Origin: Hungatella effluvii
Lineage (GTDB): Bacteria; Bacillota; Clostridia; Lachnospirales; Lachnospiraceae
Reading direction: 5' to 3'
Assembly: GCF_003201875.1 (NCBI RefSeq)
Contig: NZ_QJKD01000005.1
Coordinates: forward strand, 248,001 to 312,000
Length of the DNA: 64,000 nucleotides
Shown one piece after another: positions 1 through 9,152 of this stretch (position 1 is its first letter; every line of letters begins with the position of its first letter). The translations under genes and the position numbers were made by a program. The notes below the pieces were generated by a model. The model made no database searches. It was not told where the DNA came from and saw nothing but the letters and a program-made list of their open reading frames with translations.

Positions 1-2
1 AG

Positions 3-101
3 GCCTTCGGCATCGCGGTGGTTTTGCTCCTCATCGTCCTCGCCATCAACGGCCTTGCCAAATATTTATCTCACAAATTCAACACGGAGGTTAGAGAATA
101 G
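3..101 (+). CDS. pstA: Phosphate ABC transporter permease PstA, 3' end only
   Basis: The window opens inside a reading frame whose last 32 residues form a hydrophobic helix followed by a short basic tail, as at the C-terminus of the PstA permease. Its stop codon TAG (99-101) shares one base with the GTG start of pstB, so the two are translationally coupled. The assignment rests mainly on the pstB and phoU genes that follow; the visible part alone would only say 'end of a membrane protein'. Confidence 0.75.
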   Translation, partial: AFGIAVVLLLIVLAINGLAKYLSHKFNTEVRE

Positions 102-865
102 TGAATACCAGTACAGTAAAAATAGCAACCGACAGCCTGGACTTATATTACGGCACCAATCACGCCTTAAAAAATGTCTCCATGGAGCTGTATACCAATA
201 AGATTACCGCATTCATCGGCCCCTCCGGCTGCGGAAAGTCCACATTTTTAAAGACTTTGAACCGTATGAACGACCTTGTGCCCAATGTGAAGATCGAAGG
301 CGAGGTTCTGCTGGACAACGAAAATATCTATGACCAGAGAGTTGATACCACCCTTCTCCGCAAAAAGGTAGGCATGGTATTCCAGCAGCCGAACCCATTT
401 CCCATGAGTATTTACGACAACGTGGCCTACGGTCCCAGAATCCATGGAATTCACAGCAAATCGGAGCTGGACGACATCGTGGAAAAGAGTTTAAAAGGCG
501 CGGCCCTCTGGGATGAGGTGTCCGACCGTCTAAAGAAATCCGCCCTCGGCTTATCCGGCGGCCAGCAGCAGCGTCTCTGCATCGCCAGAGCCCTGGCCGT
601 GGAGCCGGAGGTGCTTCTGATGGACGAACCGACCTCCGCCCTCGATCCTATTTCCACGCTGAAAATTGAGGACCTGATGGATGAGCTGAAGAGCAAGTAC
701 ACGGTAGCGATCGTGACCCATAACATGCAGCAGGCCACCCGAATTGCCGATTATACCGCATTTTTCCTGGTTGGCGAGGTGGTTGAATACGCGCCCACCA
801 CGGAACTGTTCTCCTCTCCAAAGGATTCCAGAACTGAGGACTATATCACCGGACGCTTCGGCTGA
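101..865 (+). CDS. pstB: Phosphate ABC transporter ATP-binding protein PstB
   Basis: ATPase of the high-affinity phosphate importer; it powers the PstC/PstA channel at the cytoplasmic face. The 254-residue length is normal for the family. Visible motifs are Walker [10 protein letters not shown] (about residues 40-48), the Q-loop [18 protein letters not shown] typical of PstB (94 onward), signature LSGGQQQR (151-158) and Walker [14 protein letters not shown] (171 onward). The GTG start overlaps the pstA stop. phoU follows after 46 nt, so pstA-pstB-phoU is one operon, expected to be induced by phosphate limitation, although its promoter lies outside the window. Confidence 0.97.
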   Translation: MNTSTVKIATDSLDLYYGTNHALKNVSMELYTNKITAFIGPSGCGKSTFLKTLNRMNDLVPNVKIEGEVLLDNENIYDQRVDTTLLRKKVGMVFQQPNPFPMSIYDNVAYGPRIHGIHSKSELDDIVEKSLKGAALWDEVSDRLKKSALGLSGGQQQRLCIARALAVEPEVLLMDEPTSALDPISTLKIEDLMDELKSKYTVAIVTHNMQQATRIADYTAFFLVGEVVEYAPTTELFSSPKDSRTEDYITGRFG

Positions 866-911
866 TCCGGTTCAACTTATGTAAACTTAATTCAGAAAGG
901 ATTTACTTAAA

Positions 912-1574
912 ATGACGACAAGAATCAATTATGACCACGAGCTGACGCTGTTAAACGATGATATCAAGCAGATGGGATATATGGTGGAGTCTTCGATTGA
1001 ACAGTGTTTTATCGCATTTGAGAACCAGGATTTCGAAAAAGCAGAGGGAATTATCCGGGGCGACCGCACCATCAATGATTTAGAGCGCTCCATTGAGGCC
1101 CGCTGCCTCTCCCTGATTCTCCGCCAGCAGCCGGTGGCCGGCGATCTGCGGGTCGTATCCAGCGCTTTAAAGGTGGTCACGGACTTAGAACGAATCGGTG
1201 ACCACGCCTCCGATATCGCGGAACTTATCCTGCGCATCCGGGGGGAGCACATCTACCATGTGGTGCGTCACATTCCGGGAATGGCCATGGCCGCCCGCGA
1301 GATGGTGCGAAGCGCCATAGACGCCTTCATCTCCCAGGACATCACCGCCGCTAAGACCATCGAAAAGCAGGACGATATCGTGGATGAACTGTTCACCAAG
1401 GTAAAAAACGATGTAATCGATCTCCTGAAGCAGTCCGCTGAGCACGCCGACCAGTGCATCGATCTTCTGATGATCGCAAAATACTTAGAACGCATCGGCG
1501 ATCACGCCGTTAATGTCTGCGAATGGACGGAATTTGCGAAGACGGGCGCTTTGAAGAACGTTCGGATTCTGTAG
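912..1574 (+). CDS. phoU: Phosphate signaling complex protein PhoU
   Basis: Cytoplasmic modulator linking the Pst transporter to the phosphate-sensing kinase; it restrains phosphate uptake and the Pho response. The 220-residue protein shows the two-fold PhoU repeat: each half carries the metal-site motif LERIGDHA (near residues 92-99 and 192-199). A ribosome site AGAAAGGA lies upstream of the ATG. It is the last gene of the pst operon and is followed by hairpins in the convergent gap. Confidence 0.96.
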   Translation: MTTRINYDHELTLLNDDIKQMGYMVESSIEQCFIAFENQDFEKAEGIIRGDRTINDLERSIEARCLSLILRQQPVAGDLRVVSSALKVVTDLERIGDHASDIAELILRIRGEHIYHVVRHIPGMAMAAREMVRSAIDAFISQDITAAKTIEKQDDIVDELFTKVKNDVIDLLKQSAEHADQCIDLLMIAKYLERIGDHAVNVCEWTEFAKTGALKNVRIL

Positions 1575-1645
1575 GGTGGATTGGAAGAAGGTATCTGATG
1601 TCTGTGTCAGAAGCGTGGACTGAATACGATTTGACTGCGTGGCAA

Positions 1646-1690
1646 AACGGGGGCATCGCCAAATGGCGGCACCCCCGTTATACTTTATAC
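1646..1690 (+). terminator. Hairpin after phoU, probable terminator
   Basis: The arms AACGGGGG (1646-1653) and CCCCCGTT (1672-1679) enclose a second stem CGCC/GGCG. The following bases are T-rich but interrupted. It lies 70 nt after the phoU stop and likely ends the pst operon. Confidence 0.55.
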
Positions 1691-1732
1691 CCTTCGTTTC
1701 CTTCAACATTCTATGGCTGCATACAATTTCCC

Positions 1733-1770
1733 CTTTCATGGTAATATTGTGATCTATATTACCATGAAAG
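1733..1770. repeat. Perfect 14-bp inverted repeat in the phoU convergent gap
   Basis: CTTTCATGGTAATA (1733-1746) and its exact reverse complement (1757-1770) are separated by 10 nt. It sits between two convergent genes and has no T-run on either side, so it may be a weak bidirectional terminator, an RNA-stabilising hairpin or a protein-binding site. Confidence 0.7.
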
Positions 1771-1820
1771 TAAAGTGTCTGTTGCATCACTTTTATTTAT
1801 ACGGGCTGACCGGTCCGCCG

Positions 1821-4052
1821 TCAGTCACTGGTATAGTATCCCATTAGAAATTTCGCACACGGTTCATCCTGATAATTGTATACATAAAGATAATTGCCCG
1901 ATGTCCGGGTATAGAAGCATTCCTCGATAGTCGAGACAGTCCCGGACGCACTGCCGGATTCCAGCGTCTTCACCAAAACACCATCCCGGTATATGTAATC
2001 GCTGGAGGTGGATGCCCCCTCCGGATCATAGACAGATAAATAGGCCATATGATCGTTCACAATAATCGGAAACATCATGATCTCCTTACCTCCGGGCAGC
2101 TTACTCTTATCGAACTCGAAGAGACATTTTCCCCTCATATCATAATAATAGTTCCGGCTGCCTTTCTCGATCACGGCTATATTTTCCTGAAATTCAGTAC
2201 CAAACATGGAGATATTATCCGAAGTCACTTCCAATTCCATGGCAATCTCCGGATTGTGCTCCATGAACTCCTTCACATCGTAGTAGAGCTCCCCGCAGCC
2301 CTCTCCTTCCCATATTTTCTCATCCGACTGCACGCCTTTTTCTGTGATTGTTCCATTTTTATCCGCATAATCATAGGTATAATGCCACTCCCCCGATACG
2401 CCCGACTCTACCCATACCGCATGTTCCAGCCCATAGCCATCTTTTGTGATAAAGATATCGCTGTACACCGGTTCACAGACCCAGCGTTCCTCTGCGATGG
2501 AATAGAGGCCGTAATTGCTGGTCAGAGTATCCTGCATGGTGAGCAGGCTGCGGCCGTCCCACACCATAAACGGGGAAACCGCCTGATTATCCACATGACG
2601 GATAAATTTCATCAGATTCATGGAACGGTCGAACACGGCGATTCCATTTTCGCCGTAAAGGTAATCCCCATCTGCAAGTATGGCTTCACCCTTTGAAAGA
2701 GGAATTTCCGCCTTAAATACCTCGCCCTCCCCTTCAAACCCCTGGGGAAGCGGCTTCTTCACATCCCGGATACCCACGTAGCCCAGAGTATTGATCAGCG
2801 CCTGGCCGTCATCCGACGTGAGCCATTCAAAGAGACGGTATGCGTTTGAGTCCTTCGGTTCATCTTTCCGGACTGCTGCGTAAAAATCGCTGACATAGGG
2901 ATAGCTACCATCCCGTATGGTATCGCTGGAGGGCATCACGCCGTCGACCGCCATGAACTTCAGTTCCGGCTTCTGATACATGTTTTTTGCATAGTAGTAT
3001 ACGGAATAACCGAGGGCTTCTCCCGTGTTATCGTAGGCAGAGACCTTTTCGATCAGCTCTCCCATCTCTGAAACCACATAGTCCTGCGGCGCTTCCGCCA
3101 TGGCGGTTCCCTTCATCACCAGCTTCTCCATGAGATTCTGGCTGCCGGAGTTCTCAGGCCTCTGAAACGCCCGTATAGCCTGGCTGCTGCCTCCCACCGC
3201 CTTCCAGTTTTTAATTTTACCGGAATAGATATCGATCACCTGCCGCCCGGTCAGGGATTTTACAGAATTCCCCTGATTTGCCATAAAGACCAGCGCATCC
3301 CGGCCGATCGGTCTGATAATTAGATTGTCGCCCTCTTCCTTCAGCCGTTTCTTCACGCTCTCACCAGGCTCATAGGCTATAACGAGATCCGTTTCCTGCC
3401 CCCAGATCAGGTTTAAATACGCCTGGGTCGTCTTGTCATGCTCTATAAAGCGTTCCGCCTCCTGCTCCGTGGCTCCCGTTGCAAGGCGGTATATAGCCTG
3501 TGACAGTGGAATCGTCGCGGTGGAACCGTCGATTTTCGGAAATTCTTCTCTTCCCATCTTCGGACACGTCACCATCTCTGAGGGGGCGTTCTCTTCGGCC
3601 TCCTTTACCGCGGTCAGATTGCCGGTTTCCGACTCATTCAGCACGCGGTCATCGAAGGCGTCCGCCTCAACAGATGGCTGATACCACGATTTTCCTGAAA
3701 AATACGTATTCAAATCATCACTCTTAAACCTGCGCCCGTGCCTTGCATAGATCTCATTCCTGGCAATGCGGAGTTCTTCCCTGGTGAGGGCTTGAAGCTC
3801 CTCCTGCGTATAGATATGAGTCTGTGCGTCCGGAAGAATATAATCATCGTCCCTGCTCCCTACAGAAAAAGCTGGGGCCTCTTCGGCGGTCTGGCTCTCC
3901 TTCTCCTGTTTCGTACTCTCCTCTTCACTGATACCGGACGTTACCGTCTCCGGGGCCGTCCCGGCTGGTTTCTGCTTATTGCCGCAGCCCACAGTTCCCA
4001 AACCAATGAGAAAGGCCAGGGCCACGGGCAGCAAATGAACTTTTTTCTTCAT
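1821..4052 (-). CDS. Lipoprotein with YARHG domain and PstS-like binding domain
   Basis: Predicted cell-surface lipoprotein of 743 residues. The N-terminus is a signal peptide ending in a lipobox (GTVGCGN). An acidic Ser/Thr/Glu linker follows, then a YARHG domain (about residues 80-130, with RNEIYARHGRRF), then a PstS-type substrate-binding domain (about 175-430; motifs SLTGRQVIDIYSGKIKNWK and RPENSGSQNLM), and a C-terminal region (about 440-743) rich in aromatic and Asp/Gly turns that I do not recognise. The second motif resembles the phosphate-binding loop of PstS. Its position tail-to-tail with the pst operon fits a role in sensing or capturing phosphate or another anion, but no permease is beside it. 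A ribosome site GAGGTG precedes the ATG. Confidence 0.8.
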   Translation of the reverse strand: MKKKVHLLPVALAFLIGLGTVGCGNKQKPAGTAPETVTSGISEEESTKQEKESQTAEEAPAFSVGSRDDDYILPDAQTHIYTQEELQALTREELRIARNEIYARHGRRFKSDDLNTYFSGKSWYQPSVEADAFDDRVLNESETGNLTAVKEAEENAPSEMVTCPKMGREEFPKIDGSTATIPLSQAIYRLATGATEQEAERFIEHDKTTQAYLNLIWGQETDLVIAYEPGESVKKRLKEEGDNLIIRPIGRDALVFMANQGNSVKSLTGRQVIDIYSGKIKNWKAVGGSSQAIRAFQRPENSGSQNLMEKLVMKGTAMAEAPQDYVVSEMGELIEKVSAYDNTGEALGYSVYYYAKNMYQKPELKFMAVDGVMPSSDTIRDGSYPYVSDFYAAVRKDEPKDSNAYRLFEWLTSDDGQALINTLGYVGIRDVKKPLPQGFEGEGEVFKAEIPLSKGEAILADGDYLYGENGIAVFDRSMNLMKFIRHVDNQAVSPFMVWDGRSLLTMQDTLTSNYGLYSIAEERWVCEPVYSDIFITKDGYGLEHAVWVESGVSGEWHYTYDYADKNGTITEKGVQSDEKIWEGEGCGELYYDVKEFMEHNPEIAMELEVTSDNISMFGTEFQENIAVIEKGSRNYYYDMRGKCLFEFDKSKLPGGKEIMMFPIIVNDHMAYLSVYDPEGASTSSDYIYRDGVLVKTLESGSASGTVSTIEECFYTRTSGNYLYVYNYQDEPCAKFLMGYYTSD

Positions 4053-4096
4053 ATCACACCTCGTTCGCGTAAACTATCATTTCCCTGCTTTTCTCC

Positions 4097-4125
4097 ATCA
4101 TACCATAAAGTCATTTTACCGTCAT
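4097..4125 (-). promoter_or_regulatory. Putative sigma-A promoter of the YARHG/PstS-like lipoprotein gene
   Basis: On the minus strand ATGACG (-35) and TATGAT (-10) are separated by exactly 17 nt, about 45 nt before the start codon at 4052. The -35 matches consensus at four of six positions. Confidence 0.45.
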
Positions 4126-4194
4126 GATTTTGCAGAATGTTCTGAAATTCGTAAGAAGTATCACAGGCAAACCTTTCTTTAGCCCCGTGACGAG

Positions 4195-4238
4195 CTAAAA
4201 AGAGGCCGCGGTATCCTGAAATACCGCAGCCTCCTCTT
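4195..4238 (-). terminator. Rho-independent terminator after nagA
   Basis: The stem GAGGC-GCGGTAT pairs with ATACCGC-GCCTC (about 4202-4232). Read on the minus strand it is followed by a run of five T. It lies just after the nagA stop codon. Confidence 0.8.
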
Positions 4239-4257
4239 ACAATCTTATCTCATTCTA

Positions 4258-5397
4258 TTACAGCATCGCAGTTCCCCTGCAGTACGTCTGTGCCACATCG
4301 TAATTGTCTTCCAGCACGACGAGGTCGGCGTCATAACCGGCCACCAGTTTTCCCTTCCTGTCATCCACGCCGAGACATCTGGCCGGATTGATGGTACAGG
4401 AATTAAGGGCCTGATCAAATGGAAGAAGCGCGTCCTCAACCAGAATGCGGAGACCGCGGTTCATGTACAGCGTGCTTCCTGCGATCGTATCGGTGCCCTT
4501 TAAATAGGCAAGTCCGCTCTCACTGATCTCGATATCGTGGCCGCCCAGCTGATAGCTTCCGCCCGGAGGGCAGTGCTTTGCACGCAGGGAATCCGTCACC
4601 ATGATGACAAAATCGCGGCCCTTTGCCGTAAAGTAATTGTTCAGCGCTGCCAGATGGGAATGGCAGCCGTCACAGATAATCTCTCCATAGATATCCCTTA
4701 CCCGGAATGCAGTTCCCACAAGGCCCGGCTTTCTGTGATGGTAAGGCGTCATGCCGTTGTATACATGCGTCATGGAGGTTGCGCCATTGGCTATGCCCAT
4801 CAGCGCCTGCTCATAGGTTGCAGAGGAATGGCCCATGCTGACCACGACTCCGGTCTCCTTACAGTATTTTGTCAGAGCAAAATCCACGTCATGCTCCGGA
4901 GCCAGCGTAATGTATTTAATCAGCCCTTTCGCAGCCTCCTGATACCTCCGGAACTGGTCAACGGCCGCCTGTGCGATCGCCTCCGGCGGCTGGGCTCCCT
5001 TATAATCCATGTCGAGATACGGTCCCTCAAAATGAATTCCCAGGATCTCCGTTCCCTCATATCCCTCTTCCACGACTGAGGCCACATTAGCCACTGCCTT
5101 CTCCAGGACATCCGGCATCTGGGTTACCGTGGTTGGAAGAATGGAGGTAACTCCTTCCTCCGGTATATGTTTCATCCAGTTGCGTAAGCCCTCCGGCTCT
5201 CCGTCATTGGTATCATATCCATAAGCTCCATGGGTATGCACATCGATAAACCCAGGAACAATCCTTTTGGTTCCATAATCCTGATCCACGGATCTTTCGC
5301 CGTATTCGCGGACAGCAGTGATCTTTCCTTCTGCGACCTCGAGCTGAGCTGGTATAAACTGGCCTGCGATCCAGACCTTTTTACTTTGTATTATCAT
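4258..5397 (-). CDS. nagA: N-acetylglucosamine-6-phosphate deacetylase NagA
   Basis: Cytoplasmic amidohydrolase that removes acetate from GlcNAc-6-phosphate, feeding amino-sugar catabolism and cell-wall recycling. The sequence shows the amidohydrolase barrel motifs in order: DVHTHGAYGYDTND, HFEGPYLD (metal-binding Glu), SMGHSSATY, MTHVYNGMTP and MVTDSLRA. The length of about 380 residues is normal. Three in-frame starts exist (GTG 5424, ATG 5403, ATG 5397); AGAGAGGG lies 9 nt from 5397 and only 3 nt from 5403, so 5397 is preferred. nagB is not adjacent. The gene appears monocistronic, with its own promoter, a palindromic site upstream and a terminator. Confidence 0.93.
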   Translation of the reverse strand: MIIQSKKVWIAGQFIPAQLEVAEGKITAVREYGERSVDQDYGTKRIVPGFIDVHTHGAYGYDTNDGEPEGLRNWMKHIPEEGVTSILPTTVTQMPDVLEKAVANVASVVEEGYEGTEILGIHFEGPYLDMDYKGAQPPEAIAQAAVDQFRRYQEAAKGLIKYITLAPEHDVDFALTKYCKETGVVVSMGHSSATYEQALMGIANGATSMTHVYNGMTPYHHRKPGLVGTAFRVRDIYGEIICDGCHSHLAALNNYFTAKGRDFVIMVTDSLRAKHCPPGGSYQLGGHDIEISESGLAYLKGTDTIAGSTLYMNRGLRILVEDALLPFDQALNSCTINPARCLGVDDRKGKLVAGYDADLVVLEDNYDVAQTYCRGTAML

Positions 5398-5450
5398 GAC
5401 CATACACCCTCTCTTTCTTATCACCGGCAGTCATCTGTCCGGCTATCCTT

Positions 5451-5479
5451 AGTATAACCAGTTCCCATCTCTATTTCAA
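5451..5479 (-). promoter_or_regulatory. Promoter of nagA
   Basis: On the minus strand TTGAAA (5479-5474) and TATACT (5456-5451) are 17 nt apart, a near-consensus sigma-A promoter about 55 nt before the nagA start. Confidence 0.75.
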
Positions 5480-5483
5480 GACC

Positions 5484-5506
5484 ATTTTGAAAATAATTTT
5501 CAAAAT
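5484..5506. promoter_or_regulatory. Palindromic operator-like site upstream of nagA
   Basis: A perfect 10-bp inverted repeat, ATTTTGAAAA/TTTTCAAAAT with a 3-nt spacer, lies immediately upstream of the nagA -35 box. Position and symmetry suit binding of a dimeric regulator. The regulator is not identified. Confidence 0.5.
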
Positions 5507-5515
5507 TAAATTGGA

Positions 5516-5570
5516 AATAAAAAATGCGGTCCAGCAACCGGAAATTCTCTTCCCTGATGCCGGACCGCGT
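5516..5570 (-). terminator. Rho-independent terminator after the histidine kinase gene
   Basis: GCGGTCC (5526-5532) pairs with GGACCGC (5562-5568). Read on the minus strand it is followed by ATTTTTTATTT. It lies about 60 nt after the kinase stop codon and directly upstream of the nagA control region. Confidence 0.8.
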
Positions 5571-5627
5571 GCTCAAAGACTCTTTTATGTGTCTTCTTAC
5601 ATTCTTCTCATATCCTTACTTATATTA

Positions 5628-8105
5628 TTACATCTCTTCTTCGTCGTTTTCCTCGATTGGATTCCGCTCCACCGGCCACCGGATTATAATGCGGAATAAG
5701 TCCGCCTCTACCTCTACATTCATCTTGCCATTCTGCAGTTCCACGAAACTCTTAGCGATCGCCATACCCAGGCCGGAGCCTTCCGTGTTGCGCGACTGGT
5801 CGCCGCGAACGAAACGTTCCGTTATCTCCTCCGGGTTAAAATTAAGCTCATTGGCCGATACGTTCTTCATAGTGATAACCACTCCGCCGTCGTCCCGTTT
5901 CATATCGATATACGCTCTGGTATTCGGCATGCCGTATTTCATGATATTGGTCAGCAGATTGTCAAAGATCCGGTACGTCTTCTGGCTGTCCAGCGGCAGA
6001 ACGATCTTCTCGTCCGGCAGATTCCACCGAAAATCAATGGTAGACTCCTCGATCTTATCACTCAGCTCCAGACTTACCTCTTTTAACAGGCTTACAATGT
6101 CTACATCCACCAGATTGAGCGTCACATTGTTGCTGTTGGCCTTGCTGATTTCAAACAGATCCTCAATCAGGGATTTCAGCCGCATGGACTTCTGTTCCAG
6201 TACGTCAATATAGGCTTTTCTCTGTTCGGGCACTGCGTTGTCATCCTTCAACAGATTTACATAAGTAATAATTGCTGTCAGCGGCGTCTTTAAGTCATGG
6301 GACATGTTGGTGATCAGATCCGTCTTCATCTTCTGACTCTTAACTTCTTCATCCACTGCCACTTTAAAGCCGCTCTGAATCTTCTGGATCTCCGTCTTAA
6401 ACGGTTCAAACACACCGAGATCTTCCGAAATCGTCACATCTAAATTTCCTTCAGCGATCTGATTGGTTGCCTTTAACAGGATTCTGTATTTCCGGGTTAA
6501 ATCCCGGTAGTATTTGCGCAGCACCAGGAACAGCACGATCGAATAGATGATCAGCGCCCCGATTCCAAAGAACCATAAGCTGCATAATACCGCCAGAATA
6601 ATAAAGTTCACACCCACGATCTTAAATATCGTCCTGTCTGAGTTATCCTGCAGGTTGATACTTCCCAGAAAGTTGTAAATTCTGCGGCAGAGCCCTGCGC
6701 ACCAGCCATAGAACAGCCCGCATAAGGTTCTTTCCCTGATGTATCGCTTAAATCCAATGTGGAACACATCTCTCATACACAGAACGGCCCAGTAAATGAT
6801 CGCAAACGGGATACACCACCAGAACACATTCCACAGCTTCACCATTATATCTGCTGCCTTCGGCAGGAAATTCGCACGGATCAGACCGGAATACAGACTT
6901 CCATGGTTCGTCACAGCCACCAGGCTGGTCAGACTGTAGCCGAAGCCTATGCCTCCCGCACCCACACCGAGGACGATCCCCAGCGGCGCACGCAGCACCT
7001 TGCTGTCATCTGCCCGCGTCACATCGAAGCAGGATAACAGGAATGCGGCCAATGCCACAAAGATTCCCAGCCCGGCAAATACCTGCGCTACTCTTCCTGA
7101 GTTATAATAGGATCCCCAGGATGAACTTCTGGCCAGAGAATACTCCGCCAGCTGCTGTTCCGTCATGGCATAGGCGAAGCTAATATTCTTCGGATTTGAC
7201 AGTTTGAACTGTGGTTTACTGCTGTACTGTTCCCAGTAGTACTCTTCCATGGGATCGACTTCCCCGAACTTCTGGAGAATGTTCAGCAGATACGTGGTAT
7301 CCTCTCCGCCCAGCTGCATCACATCCATGCGGCCATGCTCATCGTAATGCATCACAACCCGGAACACGTAGCTGTCATCGCTTAAGATGTTCCTGTCCTT
7401 TGCATAATTCATCAAAATGCTTCCGTTCTCGTCCAGCACCTGAAAATCAATGGCATTCCTGATGCTTCCGAAATACCGGTTCCAGCTTTCATACTCCATC
7501 ATACAATTCTGGCGGAGATTGCGTAAGTATTCCTGACGCTCCTCGGCCATATAATTTTTTTCCTCGTCTGTGAGGTTCTCATAATCCTCATCTTCCAGAA
7601 AAGAGGCGTTATCCTCTCCCCAAAATGATGCAGTCCCGGGAACGTTGGTTCCCGGCGCATTGACTGCCGCCGTGCCGTTTTCTCCTTCGGCGGAAACAGT
7701 TCCTTCCATACCGGCAGTATTTTCACCGGGTCCGGTGGAACCTTCTTCCGGTACCGGTGCCGTTTCGTTTTCCGGACTCACTGCACCTTCCGCAGCCGCA
7801 GCCGTCTCTTCCGCGTATCCGTCCATGCTTCCGTTTTTCAGCTCATAGGCGCCTTCCGGGAAGAAATGCTCGAACGGTGAAATCACCACACCGTTGGCAT
7901 ACTGATACTCTTCCAAATCCAGCACGTAGTTGCCAAAGACGAGGTGGCGCAAAAACGCCTGGTCCTCATACGCGGGTTCCTCATGGCGTCCCGCCTCTTT
8001 TTCAAAAAACGGGTACAGTCCCGTCATGATAACAGCCGCCGCCACTACAATAAGAAAGGACAGCAGCGCGCTGATTCTATGCCTGTTTTTCAATTTTATA
8101 TCCAA
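5628..8105 (-). CDS. Membrane sensor histidine kinase with large extracellular domain
   Basis: Sensor kinase of 825 residues, partner of the response regulator just upstream. Order: one N-terminal transmembrane helix (about 12-33), a roughly 300-residue extracellular part with a low-complexity Ala/Glu/Gly/Thr stretch (about 85-160), several transmembrane helices (about 340-510), a HAMP-like linker, then HisKA with NMSHDLKTPLTA (phosphorylated His near residue 602) and a HATPase domain with an N-box and GSGLGMAIAKS. The start at 8105 is TTG and overlaps the regulator gene by 29 nt. GGGGAG sits directly before it, so a slightly later TTG is possible. The signal is unknown. Confidence 0.9.
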   Translation of the reverse strand: MDIKLKNRHRISALLSFLIVVAAAVIMTGLYPFFEKEAGRHEEPAYEDQAFLRHLVFGNYVLDLEEYQYANGVVISPFEHFFPEGAYELKNGSMDGYAEETAAAAEGAVSPENETAPVPEEGSTGPGENTAGMEGTVSAEGENGTAAVNAPGTNVPGTASFWGEDNASFLEDEDYENLTDEEKNYMAEERQEYLRNLRQNCMMEYESWNRYFGSIRNAIDFQVLDENGSILMNYAKDRNILSDDSYVFRVVMHYDEHGRMDVMQLGGEDTTYLLNILQKFGEVDPMEEYYWEQYSSKPQFKLSNPKNISFAYAMTEQQLAEYSLARSSSWGSYYNSGRVAQVFAGLGIFVALAAFLLSCFDVTRADDSKVLRAPLGIVLGVGAGGIGFGYSLTSLVAVTNHGSLYSGLIRANFLPKAADIMVKLWNVFWWCIPFAIIYWAVLCMRDVFHIGFKRYIRERTLCGLFYGWCAGLCRRIYNFLGSINLQDNSDRTIFKIVGVNFIILAVLCSLWFFGIGALIIYSIVLFLVLRKYYRDLTRKYRILLKATNQIAEGNLDVTISEDLGVFEPFKTEIQKIQSGFKVAVDEEVKSQKMKTDLITNMSHDLKTPLTAIITYVNLLKDDNAVPEQRKAYIDVLEQKSMRLKSLIEDLFEISKANSNNVTLNLVDVDIVSLLKEVSLELSDKIEESTIDFRWNLPDEKIVLPLDSQKTYRIFDNLLTNIMKYGMPNTRAYIDMKRDDGGVVITMKNVSANELNFNPEEITERFVRGDQSRNTEGSGLGMAIAKSFVELQNGKMNVEVEADLFRIIIRWPVERNPIEENDEEEM

Positions 8106-8790
8106 CTCCCCACACCACCTTTAAATATTTGGGTTCCTTCGGGTTAATTTCAATCTTTTCCCTGATTTTTCTCACGTGTACCATGATGGTGTCCGTGTTG
8201 ATCGCCCGCTCATTCCAGACGCGTTCGTATATCTCTTCCGCGGAGAAGACCCTTCCGGGATTCTTCATCAGGAGAGCGAGAATCTTAAATTCGATCGGCG
8301 TCAGCTTCGCCGGCTTTTCGTCCACCATGACTTCCACGGTATCCTCGTTAAGCTCCAGTCCGCCGATAATATAAATGTTGCTCTTTTCCTTCTGTTCCTT
8401 TGCCTCCAGCATATCCAGATACTTTCTGTACCGTCTCAGCTGGGAATTTACTCTTGCAAGCAGCTCCATCGGAGTAAATGGTTTCGATATATAGTCGTCG
8501 GCACCGATATTCAGTCCCATGATCTTATCGACCTCCTCCGTCTTCGCGGAAAGGATAATAACCGGAAAGTCGTATTTTTCTCTCAGCTTGACAGTCATGG
8601 TAATGCCATCCATTCTCGGCATCATCACATCCACGATAGCCAGATGTATTTCTTCCTGATCCAGAATCTTAAGGCCCTCGATTCCATCGGCCGCCTGGAA
8701 TACGTCATAGCCCTGGCTCTTTAAATAAATCTCGACTCCTTCTCTAATTTCCTTATCATCTTCTACCAGCAGAATGTGATTTGTTTCCAT
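8077..8790 (-). CDS. OmpR/PhoB-type response regulator
   Basis: DNA-binding response regulator of 237 residues. The receiver domain has the acidic pair EDD near residue 10, phospho-acceptor Asp in VDVMMPRMDG (about 54) and a conserved Lys in DDYISKPF. The C-terminal winged helix (about 140-237) includes NTDTIMVHVRKIREKI. A GAGGAGAG ribosome site precedes the ATG. Its last 29 nt overlap the kinase gene, so the pair is co-translated and very likely cognate. Confidence 0.95.
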   Translation of the reverse strand: METNHILLVEDDKEIREGVEIYLKSQGYDVFQAADGIEGLKILDQEEIHLAIVDVMMPRMDGITMTVKLREKYDFPVIILSAKTEEVDKIMGLNIGADDYISKPFTPMELLARVNSQLRRYRKYLDMLEAKEQKEKSNIYIIGGLELNEDTVEVMVDEKPAKLTPIEFKILALLMKNPGRVFSAEEIYERVWNERAINTDTIMVHVRKIREKIEINPKEPKYLKVVWGVGYKIEKQA

Positions 8791-9084
8791 GGTATCTCTC
8801 CTCGCTTTCGGATATTTTATGGTCCATACAGATTCAAACTATAGTATATCATGAACGCCGGATTCCTAAAAGACCCGCCTGACGTTTTATCATGATTGGT
8901 ACCGCGTTAAAGAGCACTGCCCGCATCTCTGTATTATGCCACAAACACGCATATTTCTTCCCTTCCTGCCTGCATTACTAGGATATATGGGCAATCTTAA
9001 AATGAACGACGTGTAAAACGAAAGAAATTCTAAATCTTTTATTTAAAAATGTCCGCCGCCGGATAACCGGACACGGAACCAAAA
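8791..9084. other. Intergenic region with no recognised gene
   Basis: This non-coding stretch must hold the promoter of the response regulator/kinase pair near its left end (an A/T-rich TATACTATAG-like segment on the minus strand near 8840-8855). I see no conserved RNA fold and no supported small gene in the rest. Confidence 0.4.
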
Positions 9085-9125
9085 GAAACCGCCTGTCACA
9101 CCAGCACTGTGACAGACGGTTTTTA
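9085..9125 (-). terminator. Terminator of the TRAP transporter operon
   Basis: AAACCG-CCTGTCACA (9086-9100) pairs with TGTGACAG-ACGGTTT, with a 7-nt loop. T-rich tails flank both sides. It lies about 30 nt after the dctM stop codon. Confidence 0.8.
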
Positions 9126-9152
9126 CTGCATAAAACCATATTTTATATCTTG

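Noticed and set aside
2049..2696. Plus-strand frame of 215 codons
   Set aside because: It lies antisense inside the YARHG/PstS-like lipoprotein gene, has no ribosome site and no family features.
5524..6213. Plus-strand frame of 229 codons rich in Ser, Arg and Leu
   Set aside because: It is the antisense shadow of the histidine kinase gene; its composition reflects the opposite strand.
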